Source: Thermococcus onnurineus NA1 (GTDB taxonomy: Archaea; Methanobacteriota_B; Thermococci; Thermococcales; Thermococcaceae). From it: a stretch of 64,000 bases of DNA. The stretch spans positions 1,426,001-1,490,000 of the forward strand of contig NC_011529.1 in assembly GCF_000018365.1 (NCBI RefSeq). The letters run 5' to 3'. Both the position numbers and the translations under genes were made by a program. The notes beneath the pieces are model-generated. The model was not told where the DNA came from and made no database searches. It worked only from the letters and a program-made list of their open reading frames with translations. Shown here in pieces: positions 43,126-52,991 of the stretch (position 1 is the stretch's first letter; each line of letters starts with the position of its first letter).

Positions 43126-43789
43126 CCATCGCCCCCTCCACAATCTTCACGCCACTCGAGGTCCCTATCCTCGTCGCGCCAGCCTCTATCATAGCCATTG
43201 CCTGCTCGTATGTCCTGACTCCTCCAGATGCTTTGACACCCATGTCTGGACCAACGACCTTTCTCATCAGCCTGACGTCCTCGACTGTTGCGCCACCGGT
43301 TCCGAAGCCGGTCGAGGTCTTCACAAAGTCCGCTCCAGCCTCCTTAGCCAGCTCGCAGGCCTTGATTTTCTCCTCCTCCGTTAGATAGCAGGTCTCGATA
43401 ATGACCTTGACTATTGCCCCCTTTTCATGGGCGACCTTAACGACCTCCTCTATGTCTCGCCTAACGTACTCATAATCGCCGTCCTTCAGCGCGCCGATGT
43501 TTATCACCATATCCAGCTCATCAGCGCCGTCTTCAAGTGCTTTCTTCGCCTCGAAGACCTTAACTTCTGTGGGAGTTGCACCGAGTGGAAATCCTATGAC
43601 AGTGGCCACTTTTACGTTCGAGCCTTTGAGCTGCTCCTTGGCGAGTTTGACGCGGTAGGGATTGACGCAGACGGCGTAGAAGTTGTAGCGCTTGGCCTCA
43701 TCACAGAGCTTGATTATGTCATCAGCGGTAGCGTAAGGTTTGAGATTCGTATGGTCGATATACCTGGCGACATCGATGTGATCGCTCAT
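43112..43789 (-). CDS. deoC: Deoxyribose-phosphate aldolase
   Basis: 225 residues, DeoC of the class I aldolase family: [21 protein letters not shown], the [11 protein letters not shown] strand, [15 protein letters not shown], and the Schiff-base lysine in [14 protein letters not shown]. Converts 2-deoxyribose 5-phosphate to glyceraldehyde 3-phosphate and acetaldehyde. ATG 43789 follows GGTGATGGGT. Confidence 0.93.
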   Translation of the reverse strand: MSDHIDVARYIDHTNLKPYATADDIIKLCDEAKRYNFYAVCVNPYRVKLAKEQLKGSNVKVATVIGFPLGATPTEVKVFEAKKALEDGADELDMVINIGALKDGDYEYVRRDIEEVVKVAHEKGAIVKVIIETCYLTEEEKIKACELAKEAGADFVKTSTGFGTGGATVEDVRLMRKVVGPDMGVKASGGVRTYEQAMAMIEAGATRIGTSSGVKIVEGAMDAGD

Positions 43790-43813
43790 ACCCATCACCG
43801 GTTACTACTCCAT

Positions 43814-43827
43814 CTAAATGTATTTAG
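43814..43827 (-). promoter_or_regulatory. Inverted repeat in the deoC promoter
   Basis: CTAAAT-GT-ATTTAG is a perfect 6-bp inverted repeat 25-38 bp upstream of the deoC start. Its AT-rich arm also serves as the TATA region, so it may be an operator or just the TATA itself. Confidence 0.35.
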
Positions 43828-43961
43828 AATTTTCCCTCAAAAATGGGCACTCAATCAGAAAATCTGCAGGCCCCCTTTGGATTTTTAACAATTTTTGAGC
43901 TTTTTTCTAAAAGGCAGAGGAAGTTCTAATGAAGATTCAAACGAACGTTAGAAAGGCAACC

Positions 43962-44267
43962 TTACACCCCCAGGAATTTCAAATCCTTTAAAAACCTCTC
44001 CTTAACACCCCTCTCACCAAACTGTGGCTCCTCTTCACCTCTGACTATCCGCTCAAAAACCCTCACTGCGTTGTCCCAGTTCTCCTCGAGTGTCCTTCCC
44101 TTCGGTACGGCGTTTCTCAGAACATGCCATTTCTCGTTCTCATAGTCGTAGACGATTATCCTCGGTATGTAGTCCAAGTCCATGAAAGTGTCGTCTAAGG
44201 TAAGCTCCACCCTAAAGCCGTCCAGCTCGAGAAAACCCTCTTCGCGAAGCCCTCTTTTCCAGTCCAT
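43962..44267 (-). CDS. Hypothetical protein, leaderless
   Basis: About 101 residues, not recognised. Starts MDWKRGLREEGFLEL; includes LTLDDTFMDLDYIPRIIVYD and a charged C-terminus. ATG 44267 has no ribosome binding site, but TATA CTTTTAAACC (minus strand, near 44290-44299) lies at the distance expected for a leaderless transcript. Cytoplasmic, no cysteine. Confidence 0.6.
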   Translation of the reverse strand: MDWKRGLREEGFLELDGFRVELTLDDTFMDLDYIPRIIVYDYENEKWHVLRNAVPKGRTLEENWDNAVRVFERIVRGEEEPQFGERGVKERFLKDLKFLGV

Positions 44268-44298
44268 GGTGAAAAGTTGGAGAGAGAGGTTTAAAAGT

Positions 44299-45516
44299 TC
44301 ACCTCCTCCGCAGGAAGGCAAACAGCGACAGCCCAACGACTAAGGCAGGACCGCATATTCCACCATTTGGTGAACTCTCCGTCGACGTGGTGGCATCTGT
44401 GGATGGGGACTGGGTTACTGTTGGGCCAACATAGGCAGTTCCGTTCGGGAGGTTGTAGGTGGGCACCTCATCGGTGGTGCACCTGACCAGCATTGGATTA
44501 AGGCTCTCCTCGTAGGGTATCCACGCATAAGTGCCGTCTTTTGTCTCGTACCAGCCGATGTGGGAGTTAGGTCCCGCCTTTCCAGGCCCGGCAACTTTAG
44601 CTATCGCTTCGATGTCTTCGTCGCTTATTTGGAGCACCCCGACATCCCTCAGCCACTCGAGCTCGACTTTTACCGCCTCCGAGAAGTTCACCTCGGAGGA
44701 ATCAACCACAGGAACGAGCCTTCCACTCATGGGTTCCACGAAGGTCAACGCCGGGTTGCAGTCAACACCAAAGGCCGAGAGAAAGTCCTTAACGGCAGCC
44801 TCAACCTCTCCAGGCTCCATGTTGTAAGCTTCAACCTCCACCCTCACGAGACCCGCCCGGATAACTTTCTCAGGATCAATCCCGTGCTCCCTCAGGCAGG
44901 ACTCAAAGGCATCGTTTGGCTTCCAGGTGCAGATCCCGTTTACGCAGCCGCAGCTCGTCAGGCCAAGGCAGGTGTACCACTCGCGATAGACGCAAGGGGT
45001 TACTATCCTGGTGGCCTCTTCCCTTGGAGCGCATACTTCCCCGGAGCAGCCGCCAGTAGCGCAGTCCCCATCCAAAGTGCACTCTTCCCCAGCCACCGGC
45101 GTCAGGGTTATCGTGACGTTGTCCCTGGTAAAAGTTAGATTGTCCCTCGTTTTCCATCCATCAGCCTTCAACTTTTCAAGTGCGTCAGTTGTTATCAGGA
45201 GCGAGGCGTTGAAGGCTGTTTTAGTCAACCCAGTCTCTCTCCACTCTGCCGGAATCTCTATCCTCAGGTGGGGACCGTCGCTGGCGTTCCACAGTACAAC
45301 TACAAGCCTTTTGTCGTAGTGGGAGCGAAAGATGAAGGTATCATTCTCGACTATTGCGTTGTGAAGAGCATTGAAAGCGGGATACGGCTTGTAAATTATC
45401 CCTGGCTTGTTCAGAACGACCTCGACCGCATAGACATCGGTGGGGCTCATGCAGGCCTCGGACAGGGGTGTTAGAGCGAACATCAAAAACACAATCAGCA
45501 CCATAACCCTCTTCAT
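44299..45516 (-). CDS. Eight-cysteine-cluster, CGP-CTERM anchored surface protein
   Basis: 405 residues: signal peptide (MKRVMVLIVFLMFALTPLSEA), a first domain with many beta strands, then a cysteine cluster (ECTLDGDCATGGCSGEVC ... CVYREWYTCLGLTSCGCVNGIC, residues about 145-200), a second domain and a Ser/Thr-rich stalk ending in GGICGPALVVGL plus FLRRR. The last part is the CGP-CTERM sorting signal of Thermococcales. Probably exported, trimmed and lipid-anchored. TATA GTATATATTT (minus strand) near 45546-45555. Confidence 0.85.
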   Translation of the reverse strand: MKRVMVLIVFLMFALTPLSEACMSPTDVYAVEVVLNKPGIIYKPYPAFNALHNAIVENDTFIFRSHYDKRLVVVLWNASDGPHLRIEIPAEWRETGLTKTAFNASLLITTDALEKLKADGWKTRDNLTFTRDNVTITLTPVAGEECTLDGDCATGGCSGEVCAPREEATRIVTPCVYREWYTCLGLTSCGCVNGICTWKPNDAFESCLREHGIDPEKVIRAGLVRVEVEAYNMEPGEVEAAVKDFLSAFGVDCNPALTFVEPMSGRLVPVVDSSEVNFSEAVKVELEWLRDVGVLQISDEDIEAIAKVAGPGKAGPNSHIGWYETKDGTYAWIPYEESLNPMLVRCTTDEVPTYNLPNGTAYVGPTVTQSPSTDATTSTESSPNGGICGPALVVGLSLFAFLRRR

Positions 45517-45677
45517 GATCTCCACCGTAGGAAATAAGGAGAGGAAATATATACCCCTTCCCATCGCTTCAATCCAGCTTGAACTGACCTCCTCCCGGCT
45601 AAGGGCGAGGCTTGAGAAAAGAAAAGTCAAAGGCCATCCAATTCCCAAATTTGCCATTGTATTGTTTAGGATACGGC

Positions 45678-46895
45678 CTACCGCTCATTTGGGATAGCCT
45701 CCGCGTGCCTGAGCCGTAGGGTCTCCCCGAGGGGCCCCACGATTTCACCGGCCTTCAGGAAGATTCCAGCAACCAGCAACGCTATGGCAAACACCAGTCT
45801 CGCCCCCCCAAGCCCAAGCCAATCAACGGCAAACCCGTAGATGAAGTAGAAAACGCTCATGACCAGTGCCGAGACCATGGAGTAAACGGACAGTATGGTG
45901 GCCCTCTTCTCGCTCGGAATCCTGTACTGGATCTCTATCCCAAGGTTAAAGGAGAAGGCCGTGTGAATCACCGTAACGAAAATCCCAATGGCAATAATCC
46001 AAAGCGGATTCTGGTAAACGACCGACAATGCCGTCAATACTGGAATGACAACCGGGGCAAGGGAGTAGGCCTTAACGCTCCACGAGTCCCTTAAGCGAAC
46101 GCCTATGAGCCTTGGGATAATCTTCACGATGGATTCAACAATTCCAAGGAGTCCAAGGGTTCCCATTAAGGTCGTTCCAAGGCTTTTTGCGAGTATCTCA
46201 CCGAGGTAGGGCTCGAAGAACTTCCGGAACTGGTTCGTGGCCATGACGACGGTTATCGAGAGAACCACCAGCCAGAAGAGCTGGGGCTGGAGGATGTCCT
46301 TGAATGAATGGAGAGTGTGTGAGAGGTATGAGCGCTCTGGTTTTTTGAATTCATATTCTGGAATCGTGTAGGCCACGATAAGGGTAGCTATTTCAAGGAT
46401 TAACGTAAGAAGAAGGGGAAGCCAGAAGCCGTAGAGCTGGGCGAGGATTCCTCCGATCGCTATGGCTAGTGCCGAGAGTGGAATCGTAAGGGTTTTAATG
46501 TCCCTCATTAGGCTCCGGTATTCTCTTTCCATCCCAAGGTGTTTGAGGTTGTCAAAGAGCCACGCTTGGAGGCTTCCGCTCACGAACGTTGCGCCGAACG
46601 AAGCAACAATGGCATAAATGAGTAACATAGGGAATCCCCTAAGGAATATCAGGAATATCATGGCCGTTATATTTATCGCAAAGCCCACCAGAACGCTGAG
46701 CTTCCTGCTCATCTTGTCCGCGACCACACCTGTCGGGACCTCAAACAGGAAGAATCCCACAGTCAGTATCGATGTCGCGATGCCTATCTGGGCATATGTA
46801 AGGCCCTTTGAGAGGTAGTAGACGATGAGGAGGTTCCCAATGAAGCCTGTATTCATGAAGATGTAAAGTAAGGTATAGCGCTTTACTATATCCAT
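45678..46895 (-). CDS. MFS transporter
   Basis: 405 residues, 12 spans, with the MFS loop motif GVVADKMSRKLSVLVG between spans 2 and 3. Substrate unknown; drug/proton-antiporter-like. GGTGATGGAAT precedes the ATG. It lies 62 bp after a radical SAM gene on the same strand; if the radical SAM protein modifies a peptide, this could be its exporter, but no precursor gene is seen. Confidence 0.88.
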   Translation of the reverse strand: MDIVKRYTLLYIFMNTGFIGNLLIVYYLSKGLTYAQIGIATSILTVGFFLFEVPTGVVADKMSRKLSVLVGFAINITAMIFLIFLRGFPMLLIYAIVASFGATFVSGSLQAWLFDNLKHLGMEREYRSLMRDIKTLTIPLSALAIAIGGILAQLYGFWLPLLLTLILEIATLIVAYTIPEYEFKKPERSYLSHTLHSFKDILQPQLFWLVVLSITVVMATNQFRKFFEPYLGEILAKSLGTTLMGTLGLLGIVESIVKIIPRLIGVRLRDSWSVKAYSLAPVVIPVLTALSVVYQNPLWIIAIGIFVTVIHTAFSFNLGIEIQYRIPSEKRATILSVYSMVSALVMSVFYFIYGFAVDWLGLGGARLVFAIALLVAGIFLKAGEIVGPLGETLRLRHAEAIPNER

Positions 46896-46957
46896 ATTCC
46901 ATCACCTGTCTCCCGATTACAGCGCAGACAAAAATAAAAATGTTAGAAGAATTCAGG

Positions 46958-47863
46958 TTATCTCCTTTCCAGGTAAGTATCAATGTGTCCCTTGGTTACT
47001 ACGCTGTCCGAGAGGGTGGCTAATTCAACCCCGACGTTGAGGACTCCAAATTCTGTCTTGATGTGGTGGTAGATGTCATAAACTCTATTAAGCTGTTCCG
47101 GGAGAACAGTTGCTCTCACAGAAATCTTGTGGAGCTTTCCTCTTTTTTTAGCTTCTTCAACGAGGTGCTTGAGGTTTTTAGCTACAACATTGTAGGTGGG
47201 GGAGTTGTCCGCAAAGGGTCTGTTATGGTCGTGGATTTCTTTAGGTCCATCCATGCTCACTATCACGTTGAAGGGGTGGTTTAGTACGAATTCAGCCACC
47301 TCTGGGGTGAGAAGGTATCCGTTGGTTGTAACGTTGAAAAAGACGGGTTTCTTTGTTTCCCTGGCCTTCTGCTCTGCATAGAGGACGCCTTCTTTTATTG
47401 CAGGAAAGTTTAGTAGGGGTTCCCCTCCAAAGAAGACTATGCTCACTCCATAGGGAGATTTTTCAAATAGGAAGTCTATGGCCTTTCGGATTGTCTCTTT
47501 ATCCATAAGTTTTGGCTTTTCGAGGGTATAGGTTCCTTTATTTGCGTAGCAGTAAACGCAGGAGAAATTACAGGCCTGGGAAACGTTGATGCTCCCCCCA
47601 AGGAGGAAACCGTAATCTTCGTTGTATTCAAGGTTTAGGGGCGGGAGCTGGTTCAAATAGTTCTGAAGTTCCCTAAGTTTTGCTCGCTCTTCCGAGGTTA
47701 GTTTGTTCCCTTCCCCTTCTTTGATTTTCTGAAGGCCGGAGTAGGTTTCGGGCTCTACCTCCACCACGTATCCCGAGCTCTCGTGTATCACGAAAAACTT
47801 TGGAAAACCAGCTATTTCAGACTTTATACAGTTTAAATCTCTATTTGTATCATCTATATCCAT
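46958..47863 (-). CDS. Radical SAM protein of peptide-maturase type, lacking the SPASM domain
   Basis: About 301 residues. N-terminal 90 residues (FFVIHESSGYVVEVEPETY...) look like the RRE/leader-like region of peptide maturases. The radical SAM motif is CNFSCVYC (C98, C102, C105), with FFGGEPLLNF and VIVSMDGPKEIHDHNRPF. Relatives such as anaerobic sulfatase maturases continue for another 100-150 residues with SPASM cysteines, but this frame ends at YLERR. Truncated by mutation or a short variant. ATG 47863 is preferred, after GAGGATGG. Confidence 0.8.
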   Translation of the reverse strand: MDIDDTNRDLNCIKSEIAGFPKFFVIHESSGYVVEVEPETYSGLQKIKEGEGNKLTSEERAKLRELQNYLNQLPPLNLEYNEDYGFLLGGSINVSQACNFSCVYCYANKGTYTLEKPKLMDKETIRKAIDFLFEKSPYGVSIVFFGGEPLLNFPAIKEGVLYAEQKARETKKPVFFNVTTNGYLLTPEVAEFVLNHPFNVIVSMDGPKEIHDHNRPFADNSPTYNVVAKNLKHLVEEAKKRGKLHKISVRATVLPEQLNRVYDIYHHIKTEFGVLNVGVELATLSDSVVTKGHIDTYLERR

Positions 47864-47989
47864 TAATACCATCCTCAATAGGTTAAATGCATAAAATAAT
47901 TTAAAAAATTTTGACTTTTTTTGTTCTGCAAAACATGGCAACAACCTCGTTATAATAACAGCCAAAAACCCCACAACAAGCCCAGAGAG

Positions 47990-49331
<1,342 letters not shown>

Positions 49332-49512
49332 GCCCTTCTCTTTCTTTTCCACATTATTGGCCAGCAAGAGTTTTTAACTTCGGCTTCAACGTTTTTTGAA
49401 CTCGCAAGAACCAGCAGGGTGTGCTCATCCTAGGAGGCCTCAACCGATGAAGAATGACTATCAAACTCTCCGAGTAGACTCTGCCACCTACACCCCTCAG
49501 GGAGGGAACTGA
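49332..49512 (+). promoter_or_regulatory. Promoter and structured leader upstream of radical SAM gene
   Basis: TATA tttttaac (49371-49378) predicts a transcript start near 49400, leaving an unusually long (about 110 nt), GC-rich leader. Two pairings compete: GGGTGT (49417-49422) with ACACCC (49490-49495), or CCC-TCA-GGG (49494-49502), which would hide the start of the ribosome binding site GGAGGG (49501-49506). An open frame runs through it: TTG 49396 or ATG 49447 to TGA 49512, abutting the ATG of the next gene. Riboswitch-like or leader peptide; both are inference. Confidence 0.45.
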
Positions 49513-50343
49513 ATGCCCAAAAAACTCAAAATCTACATCCCTGGCATCAAATTTCCCTCAATCTCGCTCACGGGCAACTACTGTGCCCTCAATTGCGCCC
49601 ACTGTGGGAGGCACTACCTGGAGAGGATGAGAAAACCCACGCGAAGGGAGCTCCTCAACTACTGTATGAATCTGGAAAAGGAAGGCTATACCGGCTGCCT
49701 CCTCAGCGGTGGCATGGATTCCAGGTTGAAGGTACCACTGGATAAGTACGCAGACGAGCTGAGGAAAATAAAGAGGGGGACGAGCTTAAAGCTCAACGCC
49801 CACGTTGGGTTCATAGACGAGAGCGATTTGGAGTGGGTCAAATACGTTGACGTCGTTTCCCTCGACTTCGTCGGCGATAACGACGTGATAAAGCGCGTGT
49901 ACAAGATAAACAAGACCGTCAAAGACTATCTCAGAATCCTCGATCTGCTCACCGAAGCCGGTGTTAGGGTCGCACCCCACATAACAATCGGCCTTGACTT
50001 CGGCAGGATTCACTGGGAGTACAAGGCAATAGACATGCTCCTTCAGTACCCAATAGACGTGCTCGTCCTTGACGTGCTCATTCCAACAGCCGGCACTGAG
50101 ATGGAGAGCCTTCAAAAGCCAAGCGTGGAGGAGAGCCTCAACGTTGTCAGGTACGCCAGGGAAAAGTTTGATGGCGAGCTCAGCATAGGCTGCATGAGGC
50201 CGCTTGGGAAATGGCGCCTTGATTTTGATAAGGGGGCCGTCTTAGCGGGCGTTGACAGACTGACGAACCCACCAAGAAAAGTTATAGAATGGGCAAAAAC
50301 TGTGAGGGAAGTTGAGATAATCTACGAGTGCTGCGTTATGTAG
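49513..50343 (+). CDS. Radical SAM protein, biotin-synthase-like (candidate two-part lipoyl synthase subunit)
   Basis: 276 residues. Radical SAM motif CALNCAHC (C24, C28, C31) in SLTGNYCALNCAHCGRHYL; SGGMDSRLKVPL and a C-terminal GCMRPLGKWR, ending in ECCVM. This is the group described as uncharacterised homologues of biotin synthase. In T. kodakarensis a lipoyl synthase is built of two such radical SAM proteins (LipS1, LipS2), and this may be one; I am not certain. GGAGGGAACTGA precedes ATG. Confidence 0.75.
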   Translation: MPKKLKIYIPGIKFPSISLTGNYCALNCAHCGRHYLERMRKPTRRELLNYCMNLEKEGYTGCLLSGGMDSRLKVPLDKYADELRKIKRGTSLKLNAHVGFIDESDLEWVKYVDVVSLDFVGDNDVIKRVYKINKTVKDYLRILDLLTEAGVRVAPHITIGLDFGRIHWEYKAIDMLLQYPIDVLVLDVLIPTAGTEMESLQKPSVEESLNVVRYAREKFDGELSIGCMRPLGKWRLDFDKGAVLAGVDRLTNPPRKVIEWAKTVREVEIIYECCVM

Positions 50344-50422
50344 GGCGCCACGGTAGTGGGCTCAGTAAACCTCGCATCATCATAAAATCAGAAAGGAGAA
50401 CGCCAATCATCGCCCCAAAGCT

Positions 50423-50875
50423 TTACAGCTCCTCCTTCACGGTGACGAATGACACCATAGTTACAGTCTGGCCGACGCCCTTGATTTCTCTGAGCCTATC
50501 AACGACTATCTTGCCAACCTCCTCCGATGAGGGGGCGCGCACCTTTATGAGGAGATCCCACTCGCCTGCTATGATGTGGACCTCGTAAACCCCTTCGAGG
50601 GCGGCTATTCTTTCAGCGACCTCCCGCTGGCTCAGGCCGGAATCTGGCTCGTATCTGGCAAGTATGAAAGCGGTAGTGCCAAGGTTGAGCTTCTTGTAGT
50701 TTGGCTTAACAGTGAACTTCTCGATCACGCCCTCCTCAACGAGCTTTTTGATGCGGTAGTGGACGGTGGTCCTCGGGATGCCCAGCTTCTTACTGAGCGA
50801 GGCTATGTTCTCCCTGGCGTTTTCCTTAAGTTCCTTCAACAGCTTCATATCAGTGGCATCGAGTGAAGTTACCAT
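50423..50875 (-). CDS. Lrp/AsnC-family transcriptional regulator
   Basis: 150 residues: N-terminal helix-turn-helix (LDATDMKLLKELKENARENI, LSKKLGIPRTTVHYRIKKL) and a RAM ligand-binding domain (AFILARYEPDSGLSQREVAE, VYEVHIIAGEWDLLIKVRA). Lrp regulators assemble as dimers or octamers and answer to amino acids. ATG 50875 has GGGGGTCGCG before it. Divergent regulation of neighbours is unknown. Confidence 0.92.
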   Translation of the reverse strand: MVTSLDATDMKLLKELKENARENIASLSKKLGIPRTTVHYRIKKLVEEGVIEKFTVKPNYKKLNLGTTAFILARYEPDSGLSQREVAERIAALEGVYEVHIIAGEWDLLIKVRAPSSEEVGKIVVDRLREIKGVGQTVTMVSFVTVKEEL

Positions 50876-50930
50876 CGCGACCCCCTTCGTCACTTGTACA
50901 ACTGCAATCATAATTTTTGGGAGGATGAGC

Positions 50931-51485
50931 TTATTTAAGGTTTTCCTTTAGCCACTCTGAAAAAGCTTTAAGAGCCAGACCTCTGTGTGATATTTTGTTC
51001 TTTTCGGTGGTTGTCATTTCGGCAAAAGTTCTGTCGAAACCCGAAGGCTTGAATACCGGGTCGAAGCCGAAGCCCATGTTTCCGCGCTTCTCGTGGATTA
51101 TCTCGCCTTCCACAATACCGGTAAAGATGTGAGCTTCGCCGTCCCAGTAAGCTATGACACTCTTGAAGTACGCCCTCCTGTTCTCAACGCCCTCCATGAG
51201 CTTCAGAAGGCCGTCAACGCCGAGGGTCTTGTAGACGTAGGCAGAGTAAACACCAGGGAATCCCTTCAGAGCTTCAACGAAGAGACCAGAATCGTCGAGG
51301 AAAAACGGTTCATCGATTTTCCTGCTCAGCCACTCCAAGCCGAAGAGGGCAACTTCTTCGAGCGTATCTGCCTGTATCTCTGGATACTCAACCTTGAGCT
51401 GATAAACTTCAACGCCCAAGGGTTCAAAGTACTTTCGCGCTTCCTCAACCTTCCCCGGGTTAGAAGTGATGAACGCCAGCCTCAT
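50931..51485 (-). CDS. rdgB: XTP/dITP diphosphatase (Ham1/RdgB)
   Basis: 184 residues. Ham1 motifs: [16 protein letters not shown] at the start, [24 protein letters not shown] near 60-80, [12 protein letters not shown] near 135 and [11 protein letters not shown] at the end. Hydrolyses non-canonical purine triphosphates (ITP, XTP) to monophosphates, protecting nucleic acids. TATA not clear; GGTTATATG before the start. Confidence 0.95.
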   Translation of the reverse strand: MRLAFITSNPGKVEEARKYFEPLGVEVYQLKVEYPEIQADTLEEVALFGLEWLSRKIDEPFFLDDSGLFVEALKGFPGVYSAYVYKTLGVDGLLKLMEGVENRRAYFKSVIAYWDGEAHIFTGIVEGEIIHEKRGNMGFGFDPVFKPSGFDRTFAEMTTTEKNKISHRGLALKAFSEWLKENLK

Positions 51486-51527
51486 ATAACCACCGGAGGA
51501 TAGGGAAGAAAAGACGATAAAAAACTT

Positions 51528-52016
51528 TCAGTCTATTTTGTAACCAATCTTCTCGACGAGTTCACGCCTCTCAGCTTTCTGTTCCTCGGTCTCTATCTTG
51601 TTTGCCGCTTTGCCGTCAACGACGCCAAGTACAGACCTTCCAAGATCGGTCTCGGCAACGATAACCTGGAACGGGTTCTCGCTGGCACCGTAGACCATGG
51701 CAACGGCAGGGTGGTTCTTGACGGCGTTGAGGACGTTTATCGGGAAGGCGTTCTTCATGAGAATCACAAAGACGTGGCCGGCTCCTATCTTCACTGCGTT
51801 CTTGGCGGCAAGCTTCTCAAGCTCCTCATCGTTGCCGGTGAAGCGCGTAAGCTGGGGTTTTGCCTCATTCATGGCCACACCAAACTTTATACCCGGGACA
51901 GTTGTGAGAAGTGTCTTTGCGAGGTCATCAACCGTGAATATGGAAAAGTTGCCCTGCCCGATTATTACCTCAACGCCCTCCGGCTTCTCGATGTCCACAA
52001 CCTCTATCTTCACCAT
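51528..52016 (-). CDS. Adenosine-specific kinase (DUF355 family)
   Basis: 162 residues of the archaeal/thermophile family described as adenosine-specific kinase: EVIIGQGNFSIFTVDDLAKTL, VPGIKFGVAMNEAKPQLTRFTGND, AGHVFVILMKNAFPINVLN and VAETDLGRSVLGVVDG. Small alpha/beta protein unlike other kinases. ATG 52016 is set by GGTGATGACT. Divergent from the regulator gene starting at 52074. Confidence 0.85.
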   Translation of the reverse strand: MVKIEVVDIEKPEGVEVIIGQGNFSIFTVDDLAKTLLTTVPGIKFGVAMNEAKPQLTRFTGNDEELEKLAAKNAVKIGAGHVFVILMKNAFPINVLNAVKNHPAVAMVYGASENPFQVIVAETDLGRSVLGVVDGKAANKIETEEQKAERRELVEKIGYKID

Positions 52017-52073
52017 AGTCATCACCGGAAGGATTTAATATCAGGAACGATATAACCTTTTCCGTGAGGTCAA

Positions 52074-52991
52074 ATGAGCGAACTCAACATGGAGGAGATA
52101 GAATTCCTCGTCGAGCTTCTGAACAAATACCCTACCGAAAGCCTCCGAAAGATTGCCGAGCTCGAGGGTATTGATTACTACCGGCTCAAGCGCTTGTACG
52201 ATAAGTACTATGGTGAATATGTTCAGGTCAACGCCATGTACCGAATAGAGAAAGTTGGCCTGAGGAGTTACATCGCTTTTCTCTCTGTTCCCAGGAGCGA
52301 ACTCCGCTCTGTAGCGGCTCGAATACAACAGAATCCATTTATGATTGACCAGACCGCGATGTTTGGTTTTAAAAACGGGATAAGCTCGATCCTCCACATA
52401 CCCAAAGAGCAGGTTAAATACATCGACGAGATGCTCTCCAAGTACTCCGAGGACTACGAGTACTACGAGGTCACAAGGTATCCTCCGAAGAAGAAGAGGA
52501 GAGAGTTCGGAGAGTGGAAGTACAGCTACGACTACGCCGTGCTCATGGACATATTGAAGTGGGACGCCAGAACACCAATGAAGGAAATATCCCGGATGCT
52601 TGGAAAGACTAGGCCGACGATTAGGTATATGATAAACAAGCTGAGGGAGGACGGCATACTGAGGGGCTTCATCGCTACTATAGACATGGACGCTCACGAC
52701 AGGGGAGTCCTGGGAATAACCTCCCGGCTCGACGAGGCCGTCCTTGAATACTTCAAAGACTACGAGATAATGGTCGGGGTTCTTGATGGCAATAAATACA
52801 TCCTCGAGTGGTTCTTCAACTCAAAGGAAGACCTTGGAACAAAGCTCTTCGAGTTCAGCACCTATGTAGAGAAGGTCGCCATAGAATACTTCGATCTGCT
52901 GGTGGATTTCAACAAAAACCGCAAATTCCAGAGGTTCTCCCAGATGATTAAAAAAGATGGGAGCGGCTATCGCTCCATACTGGAGTTTTAG
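52074..52991 (+). CDS. Two-HTH Lrp-related transcriptional regulator
   Basis: 305 residues with two Lrp-like halves. First: helix-turn-helix around KYPTESLRKIAELEGIDYYRLKRL, then a RAM-like domain (YIAFLSVPRSELRSVAARIQ). Second: DILKWDARTPMKEISRMLGK, TRPTIRYMINKLREDGI, then another RAM-like domain (ITSRLDEAVLEYF). Such doubled proteins are found in Thermococcales; the target is unknown. GTGAGGTCAA precedes ATG. It is convergent with the next gene. Confidence 0.82.
   Translation: MSELNMEEIEFLVELLNKYPTESLRKIAELEGIDYYRLKRLYDKYYGEYVQVNAMYRIEKVGLRSYIAFLSVPRSELRSVAARIQQNPFMIDQTAMFGFKNGISSILHIPKEQVKYIDEMLSKYSEDYEYYEVTRYPPKKKRREFGEWKYSYDYAVLMDILKWDARTPMKEISRMLGKTRPTIRYMINKLREDGILRGFIATIDMDAHDRGVLGITSRLDEAVLEYFKDYEIMVGVLDGNKYILEWFFNSKEDLGTKLFEFSTYVEKVAIEYFDLLVDFNKNRKFQRFSQMIKKDGSGYRSILEF

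Noticed and set aside
49443-49512. Possible C/D box guide RNA (GATGA and CTGA about 60 nt apart)
   Set aside because: Box C fits poorly and no D'/C' pair is visible between; structured leader is a simpler reading.
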